Source: Brucella daejeonensis
GTDB lineage: Bacteria; Pseudomonadota; Alphaproteobacteria; Rhizobiales; Rhizobiaceae
Direction of reading: 5' to 3'
Assembly: GCF_014199265.1 (NCBI RefSeq)
Contig: NZ_JACIJG010000030.1
Span: 1 to 35,605, forward strand
Length of the DNA stretch: 35,605 bases
Positions 27,343 to 35,530 of the stretch are shown here, in pieces; the first letter of the stretch is position 1, and the number at the start of each line of letters is the position of its first letter. The position numbers and the translations under genes were made by a program. The notes under the pieces were generated by a model, which made no database searches, was not told where the DNA came from, and was given only the letters and a program-made list of their open reading frames with translations.

Positions 27343-28764
27343 GTGCGGTTTTCGGCAGCTGCAACGGCAAGCCGGTTTTTACCCGGCAGGATCGCGACCA
27401 GGCTTCGTCCCGTGACGGAGCGGCTTGATGCCGTGTTGAGCGGTAACGGGCCACAGGCCAGCGCCCAGCGCTCCTCTCTGGTTGCCTTTTCCGTACGCAT
27501 TGCGAGCGCCGCCATCGCTCTCCTGTCCCAGGTCGTTCTGGCGCGCTGGATGGGTGAATTCGAGTATGGTGTCTTCGTTCTCGTCTGGCTGACAATGATC
27601 ATCATCGGCGATCTGGCCTGTTTCGGACTGCATACGACGATCATCCGTTTCGTGCCCGAATACGCGCAACACCAGCTCTACGGCCTCGCGCGCGGCATCA
27701 TCTTTACCGGACGCATATTCGCCTTCATATCGGCTACTCTTATCGCACTCGCTGGCGCCGCCCTGCTGTTTCTGCTCAAGGATCACGTCGCGAGCTATTA
27801 TCTCGTGCCCTTCATTTTCGGCTTTGTCTGCCTGCCGATGATCACGCTCGGCAACATGCTGGACGGCATTGCGCGATCGCGCACCTGGGTGATGATGGCG
27901 CTGACGCCAAGCTACATCGTCCGTCCTCTCCTCGTTCTCCTGTTCATGGTCATCGCGCACGAAGCCGGGCTGCCTGCCACGGCGACCGTTGCACTGGCCG
28001 TTTCGATAGCGGCGACATGGCTTACGACCTTCGGGCAGTTTCTGACTGTCGATCGCTCGCTGCGAAACGATATTCCCCACGCCCGACGTGACCACCGCCT
28101 CGGCGAATGGATCAAGGTTGCGCTACCGATCTTCCTCGTCGAGGGCTTTTTCTTCCTGCTCATCAACGTAGATGTGCTGATGGTAGGGCGTGCCCTTGAT
28201 CCCGAGCATGTCGCGATCTATTTTGCCGCCACGAAGATCATGGCGCTTGCGCATTTCGTCTATTTCGCGGTCAAGGCCAGCGTCGCCCAGCGCTATTCGG
28301 ACCTGCTGCACAGCGGCGACCGCGCCGAATTCGCAAGCTTCGCCGAGGCCTCCGTCCGCTGGACGTTCTGGCCGACGCTGTTTCTCGGTGCCGTCATCCT
28401 GCTCGCGGGCTATCCGCTTCTGCGTCTGTTCGGACCTGCCTTCACGACGGGTTATCCGCTTCTGTTCATTCTGATTGTCGGCGTCATCGCGCGCGCCAGC
28501 GTAGGGCCTGCGGAAAGCCTGCTCAATATGTCCGGCAAGCAGAATATCTGCGCGCTCCTCTATGCTGCGACGCTTGCTGTCAACATCACTCTCAATCTGG
28601 TGCTGATACCGCGCTTCGGCCTGACGGGCGCTGCCGTCTCGACCGCCCTCGCCATGCTGATGGAAGCCGCCCTTCTTTCGGCAGCCGTATCACGCAGCCT
28701 GCACATAACCATGTTCATTCTCATTCCACGAGACCGTGCCAAGACCTCGGAGGAGACCTTGTAA
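27343..28764 (+). CDS. Wzx/MATE-like polysaccharide flippase (oligosaccharide repeat-unit translocase)
   Basis: Predicted 473-aa inner-membrane protein with about 12-14 hydrophobic helices after a ~45-residue polar start. The segments LARWMGEFEYGVFVLVW, the internal INVDVLMVGRALDPEHVAIYFAATKI and the late GAAVSTALAMLMEA are typical of the MOP/polysaccharide-transporter superfamily that flips lipid-linked sugars across the membrane. The GTG at 27343 was chosen since AGGG lies 9 nt upstream; a TTG at 27334 is the alternative. Its stop codon overlaps the start of the next gene (TAATG), so it is coupled to the BioF2-like acyltransferase. The sugar substrate is unknown; lipopolysaccharide or exopolysaccharide is inference. 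Confidence 0.88.
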   Translation: MRFSAAATASRFLPGRIATRLRPVTERLDAVLSGNGPQASAQRSSLVAFSVRIASAAIALLSQVVLARWMGEFEYGVFVLVWLTMIIIGDLACFGLHTTIIRFVPEYAQHQLYGLARGIIFTGRIFAFISATLIALAGAALLFLLKDHVASYYLVPFIFGFVCLPMITLGNMLDGIARSRTWVMMALTPSYIVRPLLVLLFMVIAHEAGLPATATVALAVSIAATWLTTFGQFLTVDRSLRNDIPHARRDHRLGEWIKVALPIFLVEGFFFLLINVDVLMVGRALDPEHVAIYFAATKIMALAHFVYFAVKASVAQRYSDLLHSGDRAEFASFAEASVRWTFWPTLFLGAVILLAGYPLLRLFGPAFTTGYPLLFILIVGVIARASVGPAESLLNMSGKQNICALLYAATLAVNITLNLVLIPRFGLTGAAVSTALAMLMEAALLSAAVSRSLHITMFILIPRDRAKTSEETL

Positions 28765-30050
28765 TGGCCGCGAAACCCTTGCTCGAAGAATCGGCCGGCG
28801 GAAATGCAGCCCACATCGTTTCGGAACTTTCCGACAGCGGAGCGGCGGTCGAGATCGCCAAGAAGCTTGAGGAAAGCCTGCACAGCCACGAGATTCCGCG
28901 CAAGCTCGCCATCTACGGCGCGGCAGCCGGCTTCCAGCTCCGCGACGAACTCGATCATCTGAGCAACCGCACGATAGAGCCGAACGTCTTCTTCAATGCC
29001 CGGTTTCTGGCCCCGGCCATGCCGCGGCTGGAGGACCGTGAAGTGCGCTTCATGGTGATGCGCGACGAGAACGAGATACGCAGTCGTCTGCGCTTCGTCA
29101 TGCCCTACACCATCGAGCGCCCGGGCCTGCCCCTTTCCACGCCCGTGATCCGCGCCTGGTCGACACCGTTCGGCCCGCAGGGAACGCCGCTGATCGATCA
29201 TGACGATCCGATCGGCGTGCTGGAAGACCTGTTCGACATTCTTGCCCGCAAGCATCTCAAAATGCCGGAAGTGCTGGTTCTGCCCGAAATGCGCGCCAAC
29301 GGGCCGGCCGCGAAACTGATCCGCTCGGTTGCCGTGGGCCGACAGCTTCCAGTCGTTGCGATAGAGCGAAAGGAACGTCCCTTCCTCAAGAGCGAACTGG
29401 ACGGCGACGCCTATATCCGCCAGGCAATCGGCGCACATCACCGCCGCGATTATAACCGTCTCTGGCGCAGGCTCGCCGAGAAGGGCGAGCTTGCCCATAG
29501 CGTCGCCCGCACGCCGGACGAAGTGCGTCACGCGTTCGAACATTTCCTGACGCTCGAAGCGTCCGGCTGGAAGGGAAAGCGCGGCACCGCCATGGCGGTG
29601 GACCGTTTCCGCGCGGCGTTCGCCCGCGAAGCGGTCAACAATCTTGCCGAACGCGATTGCGTGCGCATCCACACGCTGGAACTTGATGAACGTGTCATCG
29701 CGGTTCTGATCGTATTCACGGTTTCCGGTGAAGCCTGGACCTGGAAGACAGCCTATGACGAGAGCCTGAACGCGTGGTCGCCCGGCGTACTCCTGATGAT
29801 CGAAATGGTGAAGAACCATCTGAACGATCCGAACATCAACCGGACGGATTCCTGCGCCGTGCCGGACCATCCGGTCATGATGCGGCTATTCGAAGAGCGC
29901 GAAACGATAGAGACGCTCGTGATCGGGCTCAATCCGTCGGCGGACAAGCTCGTCCGCCAGGCCGCTTCACAGATTCACCTCTATCAGCGCACCCGCAATC
30001 TGGCTCGCATCGTCCGCAACCGCATCCGCAGTATCGCCGAGCGAAAATAG
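28764..30050 (+). CDS. BioF2/CelD-like GNAT acyltransferase, putative polysaccharide modification
   Basis: Predicted 428-aa cytoplasmic protein. A GNAT-like fold of the Acetyltransf_6/BioF2 type lies in the C-terminal half: HHRRDYNRLWRRLAEKG, FLTLEASGWKGKRGTA and the TAYDESLNAWSPGVLLMIEM segment are the recognisable family pattern seen in cellulose and exopolysaccharide acyltransferases such as CelD. The N-terminal ~170 residues are less conserved. It overlaps the flippase stop codon by one base, so the two are translated together and probably act on the same glycan or lipid-linked sugar. The exact substrate cannot be read from the sequence. Confidence 0.85.
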   Translation: MAAKPLLEESAGGNAAHIVSELSDSGAAVEIAKKLEESLHSHEIPRKLAIYGAAAGFQLRDELDHLSNRTIEPNVFFNARFLAPAMPRLEDREVRFMVMRDENEIRSRLRFVMPYTIERPGLPLSTPVIRAWSTPFGPQGTPLIDHDDPIGVLEDLFDILARKHLKMPEVLVLPEMRANGPAAKLIRSVAVGRQLPVVAIERKERPFLKSELDGDAYIRQAIGAHHRRDYNRLWRRLAEKGELAHSVARTPDEVRHAFEHFLTLEASGWKGKRGTAMAVDRFRAAFAREAVNNLAERDCVRIHTLELDERVIAVLIVFTVSGEAWTWKTAYDESLNAWSPGVLLMIEMVKNHLNDPNINRTDSCAVPDHPVMMRLFEERETIETLVIGLNPSADKLVRQAASQIHLYQRTRNLARIVRNRIRSIAERK

Positions 30051-30074
30051 TCGCATTTCGGCCAGAAAATCGGT

Positions 30075-30099
30075 GGTCGGCTAAAAAAGAGAGCCGACC
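30075..30099 (+). terminator. Hairpin after the BioF2-like gene
   Basis: GGTCGGCT (30075-30082) pairs perfectly with AGCCGACC (30092-30099) around an A-rich 9-nt loop, 24 bp past the stop codon. No T-run follows, so it may be a processing or Rho-related 3' hairpin rather than an intrinsic terminator. Confidence 0.4.
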
Positions 30100-30134
30100 G
30101 CGACGACGTTGAAACTGCTGGCAGAAATCGCGAT

Positions 30135-30163
30135 TTGAGCCGTTCTGGAAAGCGTGTTACACT
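30135..30163 (+). promoter_or_regulatory. Sigma70-type promoter of the candidate structured RNA and small ORF
   Basis: The -35 is TTGAGC (30135-30140), the spacer is exactly 17 bp, and the -10 is TACACT (30158-30163). The predicted +1 is about 30170, which is the first paired base of the folded RNA described next. The agreement between promoter and RNA 5' end was not used to choose either. Confidence 0.5.
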
Positions 30164-30169
30164 TTGTTT

Positions 30170-30290
30170 CGGGAGAGCGCATGACAGGCGGAAGAGGAGG
30201 TCCGCGCCGGTATCCGACGCCCCTTGCAGGGTGCCGAAGCCGGGTAAAAACAAAGCTTCCGTCTGGCCAGAACGCTGTCGCGCCCTCCCG
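30170..30290 (+). ncRNA. Candidate structured leader RNA or small RNA (unclassified)
   Basis: The ends of this 121-nt stretch pair. CGGGAGAGCGC (30170-30180) matches GCGCCCTCCCG (30280-30290) with one A-C mismatch, and after a 2-nt bulge GACAG (30183-30187) pairs with CTGTC (30275-30279). A second helix joins GCGGAAG (30188-30194) to CTTCCGT (30256-30262), and smaller hairpins (CCCT/AGGG at 30221-30231) fill the centre. The 3' end directly abuts the AAGGAG ribosome-binding site of a 33-codon ORF. In the alternative fold CTCC (30285-30288) could pair with GGAG (30296-30299) of that site. I recognise no known riboswitch class. Confidence 0.4.
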
Positions 30291-30306
30291 GGGAAGGAGA
30301 TGCGCC

Positions 30307-30408
30307 ATGGAATATTTTCATTATGTCAGCACGCTCGACTATGTCCTGCTGGGCTTCATCGCCTTGCTGGTGTTCTGGAATCTGGTCGAGGCAAGTCTGC
30401 GCAGATAG
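30307..30408 (+). CDS. Very small membrane protein, 33 aa, unknown
   Basis: The ORF encodes a 33-residue peptide: a short polar start (MEYFHYVSTLDY), one hydrophobic stretch (VLLGFIALLVFW) long enough for a membrane helix, and a basic end (EASLRR). An excellent ribosome-binding site (AAGGAG, 30294-30299) lies 7 nt before the ATG. The frame is also open upstream to 30181, but that part reads as low-quality sequence and lies in the folded leader. No family is recognised. The combination of good ribosome-binding site, own promoter and possible terminator supports a real gene. Confidence 0.5.
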   Translation: MEYFHYVSTLDYVLLGFIALLVFWNLVEASLRR

Positions 30409-30436
30409 GCATCGCCTGAACGCAAGCCCGGCTTGA

Positions 30437-30476
30437 AGCCGCGCGAAAGGCTTGGCTCCCGGCCCGGCTGTTTTTT
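30437..30476 (+). terminator. Possible terminator after the small ORF
   Basis: AGCCG (30437-30441) can pair with CGGCT (30465-30469), and G plus six T residues follow. The stem is short and the loop long, so the call rests mainly on the T-run and its position 28 bp after the small ORF. Confidence 0.35.
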
Positions 30477-30572
30477 CCATCCTGCGACAGCCATGGAAAA
30501 TGGCTGCGACAGAGGCTGTGATTATTTATCCCGTCCCCATTTCAGGATGACGCAAGCTGTACGCATGAGTAA

Positions 30573-30601
30573 TTGACCTCGTTTCGTTTAGCCGGTATAT
30601 C
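30573..30601 (+). promoter_or_regulatory. Promoter of tRNA-Leu
   Basis: TTGACC (30573-30578), a 17-bp spacer and TATATC (30596-30601) form a strong sigma70-type promoter. The predicted +1 near 30608 would leave a ~42-nt 5' leader before the mature tRNA. Confidence 0.7.
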
Positions 30602-30649
30602 CCAACCCGCTGTCCGCTTTGGACCATATCGACTGCTTCGGCAGAATGT

Positions 30650-30734
30650 GCGGGTGTGGTGGAACTGGTAGACGCGCCGGACTCAAAATCCGGTTCCGAA
30701 AGGAGTGTCGGTTCGATTCCGACCACCCGCACCA
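30650..30734 (+). tRNA. tRNA-Leu (anticodon CAA)
   Basis: This 85-nt tRNA folds completely. The acceptor stem is GCGGGTG with CACCCGC, and the D-arm contains TGGTAGACGC. The anticodon stem CCGGA/TCCGG holds the loop CTCAAAA with anticodon CAA, which reads UUG. A class II variable arm (TTCCGAAAGGAGT) is present, as expected for leucine, and the T-arm carries GGTTCGATTCC. The 3' CCA is encoded. A short T-run follows immediately and may act in termination. Confidence 0.98.
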
Positions 30735-30764
30735 TTTTTCGCTAATCTTCCGCCCAATCTGTAT

Positions 30765-30795
30765 AAAAAAACCTGCATGGGCGCCTCGTCGCAGG
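30765..30795 (-). terminator. Terminator of the PLP enzyme gene
   Basis: On the minus strand CCTGC (30791-30795) pairs with GCAGG (30772-30776), followed by seven T residues. A perfect palindrome GCGGCAAATTTGCCGC (30798-30813) lies just before it. Both are downstream of the cystathionine gamma-synthase-like gene, which ends at 30834. Confidence 0.55.
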
Positions 30796-30833
30796 CAGCG
30801 GCAAATTTGCCGCCACCCGACCGTTTTCGTCTC

Positions 30834-32275
<1,442 letters not shown>

Positions 32276-32288
32276 TATTGCCCGCCGC

Positions 32289-32738
32289 CTATTTGATCAC
32301 CAGCACCGGTACGGTGCTGAAAGACAGGACTTCCGCCGCCTGACTTCCCAGAAGCAGCTTGTTCACACCGCGACGGCCATGCGACGCGATCACGATCAGA
32401 TCGGCGTTGCGGGCCTTTGCCGCTTCCACGATGCCCTGCGCCGGTGACTGGTTCTCGACATGCACCGCTTCGGCGCTGACACCCAGTTCCACGGCCTTGG
32501 TTTTCGCCCGCGAAAGAATGTCGGCGGCAGCCTTGGTGATCGCTTCGCGGTATTCCTGAAACGCCGCCGGGCTCGATGCCCATTCCGCCGCCACCACGAT
32601 GCCGTAGGAAGGCAGAAGTTCGGTCACGGAAACGAAGGTAACCCTGGCGCCGGTTTCCTTGGCCAGAGCCACGCCCTGATCCACGCCCTTCTCGGCGAGT
32701 TCCGACCCATCGGTTGCGATCAGTATATTCCTGTACAT
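32289..32738 (-). CDS. Universal stress protein (UspA family)
   Basis: Predicted 149-aa single-domain Usp protein, normally a cytoplasmic dimer. The N-terminus MYRNILIATDGSELAEKG holds the conserved Asp of the nucleotide pocket, and the C-terminal loop HGRRGVNKLLLGSQAAEVLS matches the G-x9-G-S ATP-binding signature, ending in VPVLVIK. It therefore probably binds ATP. The ATG at 32738 has AGGAG 7 nt upstream; an earlier in-frame ATG at 32795 would lie inside the FNR box. Its promoter has a class II FNR/FixK site, so low oxygen probably induces it. Confidence 0.95.
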   Translation of the reverse strand: MYRNILIATDGSELAEKGVDQGVALAKETGARVTFVSVTELLPSYGIVVAAEWASSPAAFQEYREAITKAAADILSRAKTKAVELGVSAEAVHVENQSPAQGIVEAAKARNADLIVIASHGRRGVNKLLLGSQAAEVLSFSTVPVLVIK

Positions 32739-32766
32739 AGTAATTCTCCTGGCTGCCTGATGCCCG

Positions 32767-32808
32767 ATTATGTGAAATTTCCGCCGACAGCACATTGACG
32801 CGGATCAA
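32767..32808 (-). promoter_or_regulatory. FNR/FixK-dependent class II promoter of the universal stress gene
   Basis: On the minus strand the perfect-symmetry FNR/FixK box TTGATCCGCGTCAA (32795-32808; consensus TTGAT-N4-ATCAA, one arm ending TC instead of TA-type symmetry) is followed by a -10 element CATAAT (32767-32772). Taking +1 as 32760 puts the box centre at -41.5, the standard class II position, where the regulator replaces the -35. The leader is only about 22 nt. Usp genes belong to FNR/FixK regulons in several alphaproteobacteria. Confidence 0.78.
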
Positions 32809-32850
32809 TCGGGCTTTCAGCCAAGCTAATACGCAATCCCCCAATTATAA

Positions 32851-32894
32851 TGGAATTTACTTCCAATTTATCAGATTATAAAGAATATAATTCT
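32851..32894 (+). promoter_or_regulatory. AT-rich palindromic region upstream of cysK (possible operator/promoter)
   Basis: Within an unusually AT-rich stretch there are two inverted repeats: TGGAA-TTTAC-TTCCA (32851-32865) and AGAAT-ATA-ATTCT (32882-32894). They lie about 90-130 bp upstream of the cysK ATG, where a LysR- or Rrf2-type sulfur regulator could bind. The regulator is not identified. Confidence 0.35.
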
Positions 32895-32981
32895 AAAAAT
32901 CATCAATTCGCCGCATATCTTCAACTATGCTTTTGCGTCGTTTCCTCCTAAACTTCGCGCCACAATAAGGGAGACAATGCC

Positions 32982-33956
32982 ATGAACGAGTCTCATTCCT
33001 CGAAAACCGCCGGGCGTGGTCGAGTTTACGATTCCATTCTCGATACGATCGGCAATACGCCGCTCGTGCGCATCGACAAGTTCGCCCGCGAGAAGGGCGT
33101 CGGCGCCCATCTCCTGGCCAAGCTGGAATTCTTCAATCCGCTGGCCAGTGTGAAGGACCGCATCGGGCTGGCATTGATTGAAGCGCTGGAGCGTGACGGT
33201 CGGGCCGTGCCGGGCAAGACGGTCTTCATCGAACCAACCTCCGGCAACACCGGCATTGCGCTTGCCTTTGCCGCCGCGGCCAAGGGCTATCGTCTCGTCC
33301 TCACCATGCCCGAAACCATGTCGGTGGAACGCCGCAAGCTGCTCAAGCTTCTGGGCGCCGAACTGGTGCTGACCGAAGGCGCGAAGGGAATGAAGGGCGC
33401 CATTGCCGAAGCCGAAGCCATCGCGGAAGGCAACCCGAACGCGATCATCCCGCAGCAGTTCGAGAATCCGGCCAATCCGGAAATCCATCGCCTCACGACG
33501 GCGGAGGAAATCTGGAACGACACCAATGGCGAAGCGGATATCCTTATTTCCGGTATCGGAACCGGCGGCACGATCACCGGCGTCGGCCAGGTCATCAAGG
33601 GGCGCAAGCCTTCCTTCAAGGTCATCGCGGTGGAGCCGAAGGACTCGGCGGTTCTTTCCGGCGGAGCGCCCGGACCGCACAAGATTCAGGGTATCGGCGC
33701 CGGTTTTGCGCCAAAAACGCTCGACACCGGCATCTATGACGAGGTGGTTCAGGTTTCCAACGAAGACGCCTTTGCCAATGCCCGCCTGATCGCACGCCTC
33801 GAAGGCATCCCGGTCGGCATTTCTTCCGGCGCCGCCCTGACAGCCGCCGTCGAAATCGGCAAACGTCCGGAAAATGCCGGAAAGAACATCGTCATCATCA
33901 TCCCGTCCTTTGCCGAACGCTATCTTTCGACCGCGCTGTTCGAAGGTCTGGAATAA
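32982..33956 (+). CDS. cysK: Cysteine synthase A (O-acetylserine sulfhydrylase)
   Basis: Predicted 324-aa PLP enzyme that makes L-cysteine from O-acetylserine and sulfide. The cofactor lysine is Lys58 in NPLASVKDR, the substrate loop TSGNTG lies at 86-91, and the PLP-phosphate glycine loop is [16 protein letters not shown] near the C-terminus is the usual pyridine-N-binding serine region. The ATG at 32982 has GGGAGA upstream. The first ~13 residues extend beyond the shortest family members. An AT-rich, palindrome-containing region lies upstream and a strong terminator follows, so it is probably a single-gene unit. Confidence 0.96.
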   Translation: MNESHSSKTAGRGRVYDSILDTIGNTPLVRIDKFAREKGVGAHLLAKLEFFNPLASVKDRIGLALIEALERDGRAVPGKTVFIEPTSGNTGIALAFAAAAKGYRLVLTMPETMSVERRKLLKLLGAELVLTEGAKGMKGAIAEAEAIAEGNPNAIIPQQFENPANPEIHRLTTAEEIWNDTNGEADILISGIGTGGTITGVGQVIKGRKPSFKVIAVEPKDSAVLSGGAPGPHKIQGIGAGFAPKTLDTGIYDEVVQVSNEDAFANARLIARLEGIPVGISSGAALTAAVEIGKRPENAGKNIVIIIPSFAERYLSTALFEGLE

Positions 33957-34004
33957 GCCGGAATCGGGTGAGCGCACGAAACCTCACCTGTATCCCAAAA
34001 CAAA

Positions 34005-34039
34005 AGCCAGAGCGGGTGACCGTTCTGGCTTCATTTTTT
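34005..34039 (+). terminator. Rho-independent terminator of cysK (bidirectional)
   Basis: AGCCAGAGCGG (34005-34015) pairs with CCGTTCTGGCT (34020-34030), including one G-T pair, around a GTGA loop and is followed by TCATTTTTT. On the other strand TTTTGTTTT follows the stem, so it may also terminate the small gene at 34084-34212. Confidence 0.92.
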
Positions 34040-34083
34040 GGCGTCACGGTTCGGCAACCGAACAGGACTTCTTGAGCGTCATG

Positions 34084-34212
34084 TCAATGGCCCATGCGCG
34101 CCGCGCAGGCCGGGCCCGGCCCGCGCATATAATGGCGCTCGGGCCTGTAGCTCGGTGCGACGAACTCGCGAATGACATGAACGCTGTCACGCAACTGAAC
34201 AAGAATGCTCAT
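34084..34212 (-). CDS. Small protein, 42 aa, unknown function
   Basis: The ORF starts MSILVQLRDSVHVIREF and ends PGPACAARMGH. The ATG at 34212 has AAAGGTG at a good distance, and the composition is that of a soluble basic peptide (REFVAPSYRPERHYMRG). No family is recognised. A bidirectional terminator lies downstream and an AT-rich control region with a perfect TTAA-N7-TTAA site lies about 155 bp upstream. A longer in-frame reading to 34338 enters that AT-rich region and is less likely. Confidence 0.6.
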   Translation of the reverse strand: MSILVQLRDSVHVIREFVAPSYRPERHYMRGPGPACAARMGH

Positions 34213-34365
34213 CGTCTTCACCTTTGTTAGAAAAGTATGATGCTCGGAATGGATGCCCGTCATGTTCCGACCGCAAATGACCGGAACCGTGAAACGCTGC
34301 TCATTTCTGAACATCTTAATGAAAACTTTAACAATCAAAGATGAACAAGCTCTGAAGCCGCACGG

Positions 34366-34380
34366 TTAAAGGTAAGTTAA
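34366..34380. promoter_or_regulatory. Perfect TTAA-N7-TTAA (CtrA-type) site
   Basis: TTAAAGGTAAGTTAA matches the full CtrA consensus of alphaproteobacteria. It lies 154 bp upstream of the small gene at 34084-34212, and a related pair with 8-bp spacing lies at 34316-34331. The 34213-34441 interval is otherwise gene-free. The site is AT-only by definition, so a chance match in an AT-rich gap cannot be excluded. Confidence 0.4.
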
Positions 34381-34441
34381 TAGTAAGGATGTTCGGGCTT
34401 TTCCACAGCCTCGCCTTGCGATCCCGAATTGTCGCCACAAT

Positions 34442-34470
34442 TGAAAAAGGCCGGCTTGAACCGGCCTTTT
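34442..34470 (-). terminator. Rho-independent terminator of the 3-hydroxybutyryl-CoA dehydrogenase gene
   Basis: A perfect 10-bp stem (34445-34454 with 34461-34470) encloses a CTTGAA loop, and the minus-strand side ends in five T residues. It begins 18 bp past the stop codon. Confidence 0.92.
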
Positions 34471-34488
34471 GTCAGCAAAACGAATGTA

Positions 34489-35364
34489 TCAGCGTGTGGG
34501 AACGGGGTGTTCGCCGCGATAATCGTAAAAACCGCGACCCGTCTTGCGTCCCAGCCAGCCAGCCTCGACATATTTGACCAGCAAAGGACACGGGCGGTAT
34601 TTGGAATCCGCAAGCCCGTCATACAGGACCTGCATGATGGAAAGGCAGGTGTCCAGCCCGATGAAATCGGCAAGTTGCAGCGGCCCCATTGGATGATTGG
34701 CGCCAAGCTTCATGGCCGTATCGATGGCCTCGACGCTGCCGACACCTTCGTAAAGCGTGTAGATCGCCTCGTTGATCATCGGCAGCAGGATGCGGTTGAC
34801 GATGAAGGCCGGAAAATCTTCGGCGACCGTCACCGTCTTGCCCAGCGCCGTGACGAAATCGTTCGACTTGCGGAAGGTTTCCTCGTCGGTGGCGATGCCG
34901 CGAACCAGTTCCACCAGCTTCATCACCGGCACCGGATTCATGAAATGAATGCCGATGAAACGCTCCGGACGATCGGTGGTGGATGCGAGACGGGTGATTG
35001 AAATGGACGACGTGTTGGTCGCCAGAATTGCCTCCGGGTTCAGAATCGGGCAAAGCTGCGCAAAAATCTTGCGCTTGACCGTTTCATCTTCGGTTGCCGC
35101 CTCGATGGCGAGATCGACGCCGGCAAGATCCTCCATGGAATTTGCCGGGCGGATGAGTTTCATCGCGGCTGCGCGCTGATCTTCCAGAAGCTTCCCGGAA
35201 GAAACCTGACGCGCCATATTGCCGTTGATGGTGGCGATGCCCTTTTCCAGCCGATCCGATGCCGCATCGTGAAGAAGCACATCGAACCCGGCCAGCGCGC
35301 ATACATGGGCAATCCCGCTGCCCATCTGTCCTGCGCCGACCACCCCTACCGTCTTGATTGCCAC
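34489..35364 (-). CDS. hbdA: 3-hydroxybutyryl-CoA dehydrogenase
   Basis: Predicted 291-aa NAD-dependent enzyme that interconverts 3-hydroxybutyryl-CoA and acetoacetyl-CoA in fatty-acid and butyrate/polyhydroxybutyrate metabolism. The NAD motif [14 protein letters not shown] is near the N-terminus, and the ATNTSSISI and [16 protein letters not shown] segments hold the conserved Ser, His and Asn of the active site. The stand-alone length differs from FadB/FadJ fusions. The start is called as GTG at 35364, 8 nt after AAGGAG; the GTG at 35373 abuts that ribosome-binding site directly. It follows etfA on the same strand, though a terminator-like hairpin lies between them. Confidence 0.93.
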   Translation of the reverse strand: MAIKTVGVVGAGQMGSGIAHVCALAGFDVLLHDAASDRLEKGIATINGNMARQVSSGKLLEDQRAAAMKLIRPANSMEDLAGVDLAIEAATEDETVKRKIFAQLCPILNPEAILATNTSSISITRLASTTDRPERFIGIHFMNPVPVMKLVELVRGIATDEETFRKSNDFVTALGKTVTVAEDFPAFIVNRILLPMINEAIYTLYEGVGSVEAIDTAMKLGANHPMGPLQLADFIGLDTCLSIMQVLYDGLADSKYRPCPLLVKYVEAGWLGRKTGRGFYDYRGEHPVPTR

Positions 35365-35495
35365 AGTTGTCACTCCTTCATTCGGCCGCCCCCTTGCGGA
35401 GCAGACCGACTATATCAATTCTGTCGCGGACAGATACAGTCCTTTTGAGAAATGCGAAAACTTCACTTGCGCGAATACCCGCTGTCCCCAACGAG

Positions 35496-35522
35496 AAAGC
35501 GGCGGGGTCGGCCCGCCGCTTT
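35496..35522 (-). terminator. Hairpin terminator after etfA
   Basis: AAAGCGGCGGG (35496-35506) and CCCGCCGCTTT (35512-35522) are perfect reverse complements with a 5-nt loop; on the minus strand TTTCTCGTT follows. It lies 8 bp past the etfA stop codon. Confidence 0.8.
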
Positions 35523-35530
35523 CCGGTTTA

